Source of the DNA: Akkermansia muciniphila
GTDB taxonomy: Bacteria > Verrucomicrobiota > Verrucomicrobiia > Verrucomicrobiales > V1-33
NCBI GenBank assembly: GCA_943333275.1
Contig: CALQSQ010000012.1
Span: forward strand, 1-64,000
Reading direction: 5' to 3'
DNA: 64,000 nucleotides
Shown: positions 10,084 to 18,582 of the stretch, one piece after another
Position numbering within the stretch: position 1 is the first letter of the stretch
How the letters are laid out: each line of letters begins with the position of its first letter
Made by a program: the position numbers and the translations under genes
The notes under the pieces: generated by a model
Seen by the model: only the letters and a program-made list of their open reading frames with translations
What the model was told of the DNA's origin: nothing
Database searches by the model: none

Positions 10084-12675
10084 TCATAGCAGTGCCTCTT
10101 CGAAAGCCGCCGCTGCATGGTCCGCATGCTGTCGAATGTAGGTAGCATGGTCTCCTGGCACTTGTCTTGTTGTAATAGGGGCGTGGCAGTAGCGACTCCA
10201 GCCCAGAGTATCATCTGCCGCGGCACCCCGGAAGGCCTCGCTGGTGATAAGCTCGATTGGAAAATCAAACGGCTTCGGCTCCCAAGAGAACAGAAGCTCA
10301 TAGTAACGGGCAAGGTGGCTGGGGATCAGTCCATGGTCAGCCTTAAACCCAATTTCGGACAAATGTACATTGGTTCGCACATCCAGCAGGATGACCTTCG
10401 TGGGTGCATCAGCTGGGTTTTCCTCGTGGAGTTGCCGGGCCATTTCCACGGCCAGCAGACCAGCCCCACATTCGCCGACCAAAATCCAGGGACCGGCAGG
10501 TCTGCTCTCCCGGCACAATTGGTTCATTTTACGAGCGATGTCAGAGAGAGAGTTCATTTCGAGGAAAGAATCATTCAATGCCGAGATTCTCAATCCATAG
10601 GCAGGGCGGGGCTGACGCAAGCGTGCCAGAACCTGCGCGAAGACAAGCATCTCCGTCTCTCTTCCCTGGCCTCCTGGTAATATGTACAGAGGCGTGGCCT
10701 CACCCCCCAATTTGAGCGGAACCACCGCCGGCACCTCAAGGGGAGTGAGTGATTCGGCAAAAGCCCGGTTGGATGATAGCTTGGTGCGCCACACCGGAAT
10801 CCTCTCCGCCAGTTCCGCGATGCTTGGATAATGAAGCAGTGCATGACCGGGAAGTTCAAATCCAAAGTGCGAGGAGAGACTTGCAAGCAGATTCACGGCC
10901 GCCAGCGAATCGCCTCCCATTTCAAAAAAATGTGCATAAACGGAATCGACCTTCCTGCCCAGCACCCGTTCCCAAGACTCCGCCACCACCTGTTCCATGG
11001 GATGGCGCGGGGCTATTTCCAAAGCCCTTGCCACATGAACATCTGCCGCCGGGTGATCCAGATTGAGCGCCCGCCGATCGACCTTGCCATTGGCCAGAAC
11101 AGGGAATTGAGTAAGGGAAATAAACCGCGCCGGAATGGCTTCAGGAGGGAGATGGCTGCGCAGCAAATGGCGGAGGGTTTCAGCGTTGACTGTCATGCCC
11201 TCGGTGGGAACAATCCATGCCAGCAACTGGGTCTGCCGCCCCTGTTCTGCAGACTTCCCGCGTCCGGCCAGTGTCACCACCGCTTCGCGCACCGCCGGAT
11301 CCAGCAGTAAAACCGATTCAACTTCGGCGGGGCTCACCCTCAAGCCCCCGACTTTCAACTGTGCATCCATGCGACCAAGCCATTCGAGCGCTCCATCCTC
11401 CGGGCGGATTCGCCCGAGGTCACGCGTTAGCAGCCGCTTCATGCCACGCCGCCCCATGTCAAGATAGCGTTCGCTTGTTCTGGTCTGCTGCCCCAGGTAA
11501 CCAGCTGACAGCAGGGCGCTTTCCACAGTGATTTCACCGGCCTCTCCAATCGGCATTTCCTGCCCTTCTGGATCAACAATTTTCACGGTCTTTCCCGGAA
11601 CCGGGTAGCCAACAGGAACGCACTCACCAGCCAACCGGGTATGTTGATTTGCCAGATAGCTGCAGAGGATGCCGGCACCCTCGGTCATTCCCAGCACATT
11701 TTGAAAAATGCAATCGTCTGAAAAATGGCGCTGAAATGCCTCCAAATCAGACCGGAAGACAGCCTCACCTCCCAGTAGCACGAAACGAACTTCAGGGAGT
11801 CTCAATCCGTTTTCCATAACTTTGATCAGCCCGCGAAAGAGCGTTGGCACACTATGAAAAATGGTAATCTTGTGTCTGACCATGCATTCGGCCAGCAAGG
11901 GAACTCCCTGGGATCGGACATCAAAGGGCGCCAGACTGGCTCCATTCAGAAGCGCCCCAAAAATATCCATCGCTGCGGCCCCGGATGCCGGGGAAATGCA
12001 TAGACTCATGCGATCCACCGAGCTGATCTTTGCCAGATTGGTCATGTTCCGGATGTTGGCCAGCAAGGCGCGATGTGAGCGCACAACTCCGGACGGCGTG
12101 CCGGTAGTTCCGGAGGTGTAGTTGATGCAGAGGGGAGTTTCGGGTTTCGAAGCCGAATGTTCGACATCCGTGACCTGCTCCTTCAATGCTTCGTCCAGAT
12201 TTAACTTACCCAGGGAGTCACCAGCAATTGCCACGGCCAGCGCTTCGCGTTTCGGATCAAAAACCATCAGGGTCGCCCCGGAGTCTTTGATGAGAAAACG
12301 CAGTCGTTCCGGGGGCAGTGAGGAATCGAGAAAGACATAAGGCCGTCCAGCCTTCACCGCGCCAAGCAGTGCCGGCAGCATTTTCATCTCGTGACGCAGC
12401 AACATCGCCACAGGTTCGCAAGATTCAGGATCAACTTTCTGCAAGGCACGACCGACAGCGGAAGCCTTGCGCACCAGTTGCTTGTAGCTCCAGACGGAAG
12501 TGTCCCCCAGCACCGCGGGATGATCACCATGCCGCCTGGCCACATTGACAAAGCGCGCCCACACAGAATCCTCCAGCACTGCATCTCGAAAGGGCGTATA
12601 GGCCCGACTTCCCCTCACCCTGACTTCGCCCGGCATCGCCCGCCTCTCAAACCATCGTTGCAATTGAGTGAGCAT
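10084..12675 (-). CDS. Stand-alone NRPS-like enzyme: adenylation - carrier protein - thioesterase
   Basis: An 863-residue single module with no condensation domain. The adenylation domain (about residues 40-520) shows A3 (YTSGTTGTPSGVV), A5 (NVLGMTEGAG), A7-A8 (TRDLGRIRPEDG, GRMDAQLKVGGLRVSPAEVE) and A10 (NGKVDRRAL). The carrier domain has its phosphopantetheine site in FFEMGGDSLAAV. The thioesterase domain starts near PLYILPGG; its nucleophile elbow reads G-E-C-G-A-G, so Cys736 replaces the usual Ser, with a late GDH histidine. In the A4 region the residue aligning with the amino-group-binding Asp235 of GrsA is Gly232. By analogy with A-T-TE quinone and furanone synthetases, it may activate an alpha-keto or aryl acid and dimerise it. 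A methyltransferase gene diverges 60 bases away; the product is unknown. Confidence 0.9.
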   Translation of the reverse strand: MLTQLQRWFERRAMPGEVRVRGSRAYTPFRDAVLEDSVWARFVNVARRHGDHPAVLGDTSVWSYKQLVRKASAVGRALQKVDPESCEPVAMLLRHEMKMLPALLGAVKAGRPYVFLDSSLPPERLRFLIKDSGATLMVFDPKREALAVAIAGDSLGKLNLDEALKEQVTDVEHSASKPETPLCINYTSGTTGTPSGVVRSHRALLANIRNMTNLAKISSVDRMSLCISPASGAAAMDIFGALLNGASLAPFDVRSQGVPLLAECMVRHKITIFHSVPTLFRGLIKVMENGLRLPEVRFVLLGGEAVFRSDLEAFQRHFSDDCIFQNVLGMTEGAGILCSYLANQHTRLAGECVPVGYPVPGKTVKIVDPEGQEMPIGEAGEITVESALLSAGYLGQQTRTSERYLDMGRRGMKRLLTRDLGRIRPEDGALEWLGRMDAQLKVGGLRVSPAEVESVLLLDPAVREAVVTLAGRGKSAEQGRQTQLLAWIVPTEGMTVNAETLRHLLRSHLPPEAIPARFISLTQFPVLANGKVDRRALNLDHPAADVHVARALEIAPRHPMEQVVAESWERVLGRKVDSVYAHFFEMGGDSLAAVNLLASLSSHFGFELPGHALLHYPSIAELAERIPVWRTKLSSNRAFAESLTPLEVPAVVPLKLGGEATPLYILPGGQGRETEMLVFAQVLARLRQPRPAYGLRISALNDSFLEMNSLSDIARKMNQLCRESRPAGPWILVGECGAGLLAVEMARQLHEENPADAPTKVILLDVRTNVHLSEIGFKADHGLIPSHLARYYELLFSWEPKPFDFPIELITSEAFRGAAADDTLGWSRYCHAPITTRQVPGDHATYIRQHADHAAAAFEEALL

Positions 12676-12735
12676 TTCTGATTATTTTTCGTATTTAGGT
12701 TGCGAGGACAAAGGCCTTGAACCTATTACCGTCTC
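12676..12735. promoter_or_regulatory. Divergent intergenic region (A-T-TE enzyme / methyltransferase)
   Basis: Sixty AT-rich bases separate the two divergent start codons, so both promoters must overlap here or lie within the neighbouring genes. I could not fix individual -35/-10 boxes with confidence. Confidence 0.35.
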
Positions 12736-13425
12736 ATGCGTTTTTTGAAACAATTTTTTATCAAAAACCAACCTCAAGCCGCACCCCAGGCAAGCAAAAC
12801 ATCCCCTGCCTTGTGTGAGCAGGCAGCGCGGGGATTTGAGGATGTCTATCATTCCCAACAACCCGAGCAGCTGCCCTGGTTTTGGCGCGACCTGGATCCC
12901 GATTTCATTTCCACACTCCAACAACTCGGACTGACGCAGGGGAGTGTCGTTGATCTCGGAGGCGGGAGTGGAACGCAGGCGGTCGCCATGGCCAAACTGG
13001 GCTTCACAGCCACCAGCACCGATTTCTCAGCCGCGGCTCTGGAAGGCGGACGTGAATTTGCCAGGCAGGCGAATGTGCAGGTGAATTTCCTTCTGGATGA
13101 TGTTACCAACTCCCGGCTTACCACCAAATTTGATCTCGTTCTTGATCGCGGCTGCTACCACATCATAGCGCCCGCGCGCCGAGCGGATTACCTGAGGACA
13201 GTCCTGAGATGCCTTGCGCCCGAGGGATGGTTCCTTTTTAAATGCTTTAGTTCCGACGAACCCGCCCGCCCCGGACCCTTCCGGTTTTCAGAATCCGAAA
13301 TCCGAGATTTTTTCGGAACCAGTCTCGACATCGTCGAATTACGCAAAACTGAATTTCCTGGCGCCAGGGAAATTTTCCCCAAGGCACTTTTCGCCCTGAT
13401 GCGTCATCGGCCGGCCCATACATGA
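12736..13425 (+). CDS. Class I SAM-dependent methyltransferase
   Basis: A 229-residue protein with the Rossmann methyltransferase core. Motif I is VVDLGGGSGTQAVAMAKLG (residues 71-90), motif II ends in the acidic TSTDFS, and FDLVLDRGCYHII matches the post-II segment seen in thiopurine/TehB-like methyltransferases, followed by LRCLAPEGWFLFK. It diverges from the A-T-TE gene across 60 bases, so a role in tailoring that enzyme's product is a reasonable guess. No Shine-Dalgarno stands out before the ATG. Confidence 0.85.
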   Translation: MRFLKQFFIKNQPQAAPQASKTSPALCEQAARGFEDVYHSQQPEQLPWFWRDLDPDFISTLQQLGLTQGSVVDLGGGSGTQAVAMAKLGFTATSTDFSAAALEGGREFARQANVQVNFLLDDVTNSRLTTKFDLVLDRGCYHIIAPARRADYLRTVLRCLAPEGWFLFKCFSSDEPARPGPFRFSESEIRDFFGTSLDIVELRKTEFPGAREIFPKALFALMRHRPAHT

Positions 13426-13473
13426 GCCACTTCCCCTTGCGCCCACCATCTGCCTACCTATGGATGCCCCACC

Positions 13474-14355
13474 ATGAAATACCTTTTCCTTCTGCCTGCC
13501 GCCCTGGTCTTCGCAAGCTGCAGCATGACAGGGGCCAACAGCGCTCCTCCGGTCTCCCTCGGGGCCTCCGGAGGCCTGCCGCAGATCATCAATGTCTCCG
13601 CCTACGATCCCAAGGAAAAGCAGCGATCCGGGCAGGCCTACTCCGAACATAATGTGGCTGCCCTGAAGGCCAATGGTGCCAGCGCGCTGATCGCACGCGC
13701 TGGCAAGGGCGGCAACCTCGATGAAAAATGCGCCGCCTTTCTCGCCTCGGCGGATCGGATCGGCTTGCTGCCGGGGGTTTACTACCGCCTGCAGACGCAC
13801 GTGGATGCCGTGAAACAAGCGGATCAGTTTGTAAACCGGGCCGTCTCCCTGGCCCGCAGCCGCGGCTGGAACTCCCCATCGCTCCTGCTCTGCGGTGACT
13901 TCGATGCCAACTCCAGCCTCTCCAACATCCTGCGCTTTGCGGATCGCGTGGAGGCACGCACCGGGGTGGTGCCGGTGGCATATTTGGAAAACAGTCCGCA
14001 GTTGAAAATCCTCATCAGCAACGCCGATGCAGCCACCAAGGCCAGGCTGCGCCGCATGCCCTACTGGCTGGCACTCTATTCCCACGAAAGTGGGGCGGGC
14101 CCAATCTTTCCCGCACCCGGCAGTCCGCGGGGCCTGCTCGACCAATACAGCCTCTGGTCAAACTGGACGCTCTGGCAATACGGCGGCGTGGACTGGGAAC
14201 GCGGTGGCTCAAGGCCCAAGGTCTATAACCACGGCTCCTGGCGCTTCAGCCCCTATTTCGGAAATATGGACCGGCCCGTGGAGCGCAATGTCTTCAATGG
14301 CTCCCAGGCCGCGCTGCAATCGTTCTGGCAGCAGCACGGGCTGCGCCTGAAATAA
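13474..14355 (+). CDS. GH25-like (lysozyme-type) lipoprotein
   Basis: A 293-residue predicted lipoprotein with a lipobox (LVFASC, Cys16). The barrel resembles glycoside hydrolase family 25: INVSAYDP near residue 38, YYRLQTHVDAVKQADQFV in the middle, LWQYGGVDW, and a terminal V-x-R-N-V-F-N-G-S like the GH25 motif V-D-x-N-x-F-x-G. The family cleaves peptidoglycan glycan strands. The usual catalytic D-x-E after the fourth strand appears here as LLLCGDFDAN, so the second acid is Asp not Glu and activity is uncertain. It lies 48 bases after the methyltransferase but seems functionally unrelated. Confidence 0.65.
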   Translation: MKYLFLLPAALVFASCSMTGANSAPPVSLGASGGLPQIINVSAYDPKEKQRSGQAYSEHNVAALKANGASALIARAGKGGNLDEKCAAFLASADRIGLLPGVYYRLQTHVDAVKQADQFVNRAVSLARSRGWNSPSLLLCGDFDANSSLSNILRFADRVEARTGVVPVAYLENSPQLKILISNADAATKARLRRMPYWLALYSHESGAGPIFPAPGSPRGLLDQYSLWSNWTLWQYGGVDWERGGSRPKVYNHGSWRFSPYFGNMDRPVERNVFNGSQAALQSFWQQHGLRLK

Positions 14356-14445
14356 AGTCGGTAAAAATTCCCAATGGCGTGGGATTGAATGGGGTCGCCT
14401 GACCACTTGGCAGGCGGAACCATCGGTGCTAGTTTCCGGCCTGCC

Positions 14446-16818
14446 ATGCCCACTACCTCCCCCACCCCCCAGGATCAACCCCTCATCAATGCCTGCCCAT
14501 CGTGCGGCCAGCACATTGATGTCAGCGAGTTGGAGCCTTATTCGAAAATCCTCTGCGGCGGTTGCCAGGATACAATCCGCGTGCGCACCGGATTTCACCA
14601 TTTCATGATTCGTGAGCAGATCGGCATCGGTGGCATGAGCCGGGTTTTCCGGGCCACCGACACCGCCCTGAAGCGCGATGTGGCGCTGAAAATTCTCAAC
14701 CGTCACTGCTCCAACGATGCCCGCAGGGTCGAACAATTTGAGCGCGAAGCCCGCATTACCGCGGCGATCAGCCATCCCAATGTCGTAAAGGTTTACAGCG
14801 CCGGATGGGATCAGGGGTATTTCTACATCGCCATGGAACTGGTGCGCGGAGGCAGTCTGGAGGAAAAGATCCGCTCGGAGAAATCGCTTTCGGAAGCCCG
14901 CGTGCTGGCAATCGCGGTCGAGACCGCCCGTGGGCTGAAGGCCGCGCAGCAGGCGGGGCTGATTCACCGCGACATCAAGCCGGGCAATATTCTGTTTGCC
15001 GATGATGGCACGGCCAAAATTGTGGATTTCGGGCTCGCCCTCATGATCCAATCCACTCCCCAAGCCGACAAGGAACTCTGGGCGACCCCGTTCTACGTTC
15101 CTCCGGAAAAATTGGAAGGCGGAGTGGAGGACCACCGCAGCGACCTTTGCAGCCTCGGCGCGAGCCTTTTCCATGCCGCGCTCGGACGCCCACCCTGTTC
15201 CACGGATACCAACAGTCTGGTGGAGTTGCGGGCTTTGAAATCCATTACCGTCAAGCTGACCAATCAGGAGGCCACCCAGGTGTCGCCGGAACTCAAGGCC
15301 CTGCTGGAACGGACGCTGCGCAAAAATCCCGCGGACCGCTATGCCACCTACGACGAATTTATCAAACACTCGGAATACGCCCTCCAGCATCCTGGCAAGT
15401 CGCTCCCGCGCCTGGCCAGGCGCGACTCGCGCGCAGGGATGATCGCGGCCTCCGTGATTGGCGCGCTCATCATGGGTGGAGGCCTGACACTGTGGTTGAA
15501 AAAACCCGAGCCAAAATCCTCCGATGGTGGATTGCAAATCGTGAGCGACCCCACGGCCTCCGGGGATCAGTCGATTTCCGCGCAGTATTCAAAAGCGCGC
15601 GATGCCATGTTCCGCGGCGAACTGCCTGAGGCACGCGAGTCGTTTCTGAATCTCGCAAAACTGGCCCCCCAACCCACGAGCCATTGGAGCACGTTCAACG
15701 CCGGTCTCTGCGCGCTGCTGGAGGGCGATGAAACAAGGAGCCGGGAAATTTTCTCCCAACTCTCCTCCTATGGAAGCGATCCGCTTTCGAAATTCTTCGG
15801 CGAGATGCGCACGCTCTGTGGAGGCACCGCTCCCGTGCAGGCCGAACAACTGGTCTGGGTGCAGCCGGACTCGTATTCCACCATGGCCTGGCTCGCACTC
15901 GGATTGAAAAACTGGCAAATGGGCGAATGGCGCGGTGCCAAATCGCTCATGGAAAAATTTGCCAACTCCAAGCCCGCCCCCACCGCCTCCTGGGTCGGCA
16001 ACTATCATGGCCTCATCTCTCCGCATCTCGAGGATCTGCACCAGCTGCAGGACTGGCCGGACATGTCGTTGGGAGGCGTAACGGGAGCCCAGGCCACGGC
16101 ACGCTTGAAATCAGCGAAACTCGCCGTAGGGAAACTGCGGTTGTCCAGCCCCGTCAAGGCGGCCTGCGAACAGGAAATCGCACAATATTCCAAGGGCCTC
16201 GAACCCCTGCTGGAGCGTGAGAAATCAGCCGAGGAATTGGCCATGAAAGAACTGCTCGCGAAGGAAACACAGCAGATGCAGGATCTACTGCGGGAGGCGG
16301 CAGCCGATGCCAAAACCCTCAATTTCCCAGCTGCCATCACCCGCCTGCAGGGCCTCCAGGTGAAATCGGAGTCTTTGAAGGCGCAGTTGCAGGACGAACT
16401 CTCGCTCTGGCGCGATGCCGAGGATTTCGTCCAGCAGATGATCAAGGATTTTGCATCGACCTCCCAGGAAATCGAACTGGCGCGATTCGACTCCCCACCC
16501 CAGCGCGGCCGGGTGCTTTCAGCGAGCCGCGACGGCATCCATTTTCAAGTCTCGGGAGTTAGCGGCGATGCCTTGATCGCCTGGTCGCAGATTCAGCCGC
16601 TGCAACTCATTCGCATGGCGGAGGCACCTCTGGAGGATGAACGCATCACGGACTCGGATGAATATTACCACCGCCGCCAGATGATCGTGGCCTTTGCCCT
16701 GAAGGCAAATTTGCAGAACTATGGCTCCCTGCGCGGTGACGAACTGGCGCGGGAAAACCGGAATTTCTCCAAACTCTGGGAACGCATGCAATCGCACCTG
16801 CAGGGGGTTCCCAGATGA
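14446..16818 (+). CDS. Membrane Ser/Thr protein kinase with N-terminal zinc ribbon
   Basis: A 790-residue Hanks-type (PknB-like) kinase. A CPSC...CGGC zinc ribbon (Cys17, 20, 37, 40) precedes the kinase domain, which carries the Gly loop GIGGMSRVF, VALK, the catalytic loop HRDIKPGN and DFG, and a PPE in place of APE. One transmembrane helix (MIAASVIGALIMGGGLTLWL) follows, then a roughly 430-residue region on the far side of the membrane with TPR-like helices, a coiled-coil-like part rich in Glu/Gln/Leu, and a small C-terminal beta domain (GRVLSASRDGIHFQVSG). I start at 14446; an upstream ATG at 14389 adds 19 residues. It leads a same-strand run with the cyclase-like protein, recR and xseA. 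Targets are unknown. Confidence 0.9.
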   Translation: MPTTSPTPQDQPLINACPSCGQHIDVSELEPYSKILCGGCQDTIRVRTGFHHFMIREQIGIGGMSRVFRATDTALKRDVALKILNRHCSNDARRVEQFEREARITAAISHPNVVKVYSAGWDQGYFYIAMELVRGGSLEEKIRSEKSLSEARVLAIAVETARGLKAAQQAGLIHRDIKPGNILFADDGTAKIVDFGLALMIQSTPQADKELWATPFYVPPEKLEGGVEDHRSDLCSLGASLFHAALGRPPCSTDTNSLVELRALKSITVKLTNQEATQVSPELKALLERTLRKNPADRYATYDEFIKHSEYALQHPGKSLPRLARRDSRAGMIAASVIGALIMGGGLTLWLKKPEPKSSDGGLQIVSDPTASGDQSISAQYSKARDAMFRGELPEARESFLNLAKLAPQPTSHWSTFNAGLCALLEGDETRSREIFSQLSSYGSDPLSKFFGEMRTLCGGTAPVQAEQLVWVQPDSYSTMAWLALGLKNWQMGEWRGAKSLMEKFANSKPAPTASWVGNYHGLISPHLEDLHQLQDWPDMSLGGVTGAQATARLKSAKLAVGKLRLSSPVKAACEQEIAQYSKGLEPLLEREKSAEELAMKELLAKETQQMQDLLREAAADAKTLNFPAAITRLQGLQVKSESLKAQLQDELSLWRDAEDFVQQMIKDFASTSQEIELARFDSPPQRGRVLSASRDGIHFQVSGVSGDALIAWSQIQPLQLIRMAEAPLEDERITDSDEYYHRRQMIVAFALKANLQNYGSLRGDELARENRNFSKLWERMQSHLQGVPR

Positions 16819-16841
16819 TTTCCCACGCCATCTAAAGTGCC

Positions 16842-17969
16842 ATGGATTCGAATTTGCCCAGCGCCTCGCGGCGCCCTGAAATGATCCTGCTGGCCCTGGC
16901 GTTAATCGCGGGGGCTCTGGGTTCGGCCGTCTTCTGGATGACCACCTTTTGGAAAATCAGCATGCCCTGGAATCAGGGCATGACGGTGCCCGACCATTTT
17001 GGACTCGCCTGCACGGTGTTGCTGCTGCTGGCAGTGGCGGGCGCATGGATTCGTCATGCGGTGGCCGGGCCCAGAGCCTGGCTGCTGCTGGTCATCGCGG
17101 CAGTGCTCTGTTTTACAGGATCAGCCGCACTGTCCACGCACGGGATTCAGTTCGATCCGTTGTCAGCCGCTCTCAGTCTACTGCTCGGCGGCGCACTGAC
17201 CTCGTGGTGGAATGGCCGGGCCACCGGGCCACCACGGACCAGGCCCAAGCCCGCGACAGCGAAAACTGCCGAACCGGAAATGCTAATGCTCGCTGAAGAT
17301 CTGGCGGAGCCTTCGCCCGTCTTTGCAGAGCGGCCGGTTTTTATTCTCACCTGCTGCCTGAAGGACACCGCACCCTTGCGCAAAAAACTTGGCCCCTTTG
17401 AATTTTTGAAGCTGACCAGCGAGTTTCGCCGTCTGACGAATGCCCTGTTGGAAACCCGCCGGGCCCTCGTGCTGCCGGGATCCGGCGAAACCGTGCAGGC
17501 GTGTTTCGGTTTCCCGGTGGCGGGAGATGATGATGGACCCTGGGCGGCGGAAACCGCGCGGTTGCTGGCATTCGCTTTAAAGGATTTTACGCCCACGGAA
17601 ACTTCCGGCACCCTGCCCTGCGGCTTTTCCCTGCTGCGTGGTCTGGTCAATACTGGCATGGGGGAAACCGCCCATGAAGTGTCGGGCGCCCTGCTGGAAA
17701 CCGCCCGAATCGCCGCAGAACAGGCCCCCGCAGATTTCATCGCCCGCGATGCCACGACGGCCGTCTGGCTGCCGGAACCGGAACCGGAGGCAGCCCCTCC
17801 TTCGGTTTCCAAAAAAACCGTCACGCCCCGGAAGAAACCCGCTGCACGCAAAGCCAAACCAGCGTCCGATGCGCCGACAAATACCATCCCTGCAAAAAAG
17901 CGCGTCCCAAGCAAATCCAAATCGGGCGGCGCCAAAGGAAGCAAGAAAAAACCCAGTGAAGAAAATTGA
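16842..17969 (+). CDS. Membrane protein with degenerate class III cyclase-homology domain and Lys-rich tail
   Basis: A 375-residue protein. Four hydrophobic helices occupy roughly residues 14-125. Residues about 165-310 follow the layout of a class III adenylate/guanylate cyclase domain: ETVQACFGFPVAGDDDG, then GFSLLRGLVNTGMGE, then VSGALLETARIAAEQA. The first metal-binding Asp (normally in the strand now reading VFILTCCLKDTA) is not found and the second (normally GD) is GE, so catalysis is doubtful. The last 60 residues are Lys/Pro/Ala-rich, like a histone H1-type tail. It starts 23 bases after the kinase gene and overlaps recR by 14 bases. The cyclase relation is my reading from motif order and is not certain. 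Confidence 0.7.
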   Translation: MDSNLPSASRRPEMILLALALIAGALGSAVFWMTTFWKISMPWNQGMTVPDHFGLACTVLLLLAVAGAWIRHAVAGPRAWLLLVIAAVLCFTGSAALSTHGIQFDPLSAALSLLLGGALTSWWNGRATGPPRTRPKPATAKTAEPEMLMLAEDLAEPSPVFAERPVFILTCCLKDTAPLRKKLGPFEFLKLTSEFRRLTNALLETRRALVLPGSGETVQACFGFPVAGDDDGPWAAETARLLAFALKDFTPTETSGTLPCGFSLLRGLVNTGMGETAHEVSGALLETARIAAEQAPADFIARDATTAVWLPEPEPEAAPPSVSKKTVTPRKKPAARKAKPASDAPTNTIPAKKRVPSKSKSGGAKGSKKKPSEEN

Positions 17970-18570
17970 TTATCCGCCGCAGCTTCGGACTCTGATCCAG
18001 CAGTTCAAAAAGTTGCCGGGCATTGGCCCGAAAAGCGCCGAACGCATCGTCATCTGGTTGCTGCGTGGAGGATCGCGCGAGGTTGCAGGGGGACTGGCCG
18101 CCACTCTGGCCGTGGCAAGCCAGGAGATCACGCTGTGCCCGCGCTGTGGATTTTTTGCCACGGAACACGCACAGTGCGAAATTTGCGCTTCGGACCATCG
18201 CGATGCCTCGCTGCTTTGTGTCGTGGAAAATGCCACCGACATTCTTCCGCTCGAAAGAACCGGCGCCTTCAAGGGCCATTACCATGTGCTCGGCGGTCGC
18301 ATCAGCCCGCTCGACAATGTGGGACCTGAAGACCTGCGGATCGGCCTGCTGATGCAGCGGGTTGGCCAGGGTGAAATCCGCGAAATCATCATCGCGGTGG
18401 GATCGGATGTAGAGGGCGAGGCGACGGCCCATTTTCTTTCCGATCTGCTGCGCGGCAAAAACATCAGGATCAGCCGCATCGCCCAGGGACTGCCAGCAGG
18501 CGGGGGATTGGAGAGCGCGGATGAATTAACCCTCTACCGGGCATTGCATGGCCGCCGGGTTGTGGAATAA
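17956..18570 (+). CDS. recR: Recombination mediator protein RecR
   Basis: A 204-residue protein, the usual RecR size. It has the helix-hairpin-helix KLPGIGPKSAERI near the N-terminus, the zinc finger CPRCGFFATEHAQCEIC, and a Toprim domain starting at LLCVVENATDI with GSDVEGEATA further on. RecR works with RecO and RecF to load RecA at single-strand gaps. The start is a GTG at 17956 inside the end of the preceding gene, with GGAAG about 12 bases upstream; the longer open frame upstream is out-of-frame shadow of that gene. Confidence 0.95.
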   Translation: MKKIDYPPQLRTLIQQFKKLPGIGPKSAERIVIWLLRGGSREVAGGLAATLAVASQEITLCPRCGFFATEHAQCEICASDHRDASLLCVVENATDILPLERTGAFKGHYHVLGGRISPLDNVGPEDLRIGLLMQRVGQGEIREIIIAVGSDVEGEATAHFLSDLLRGKNIRISRIAQGLPAGGGLESADELTLYRALHGRRVVE

Positions 18571-18582
18571 AAGACGCAGCCC

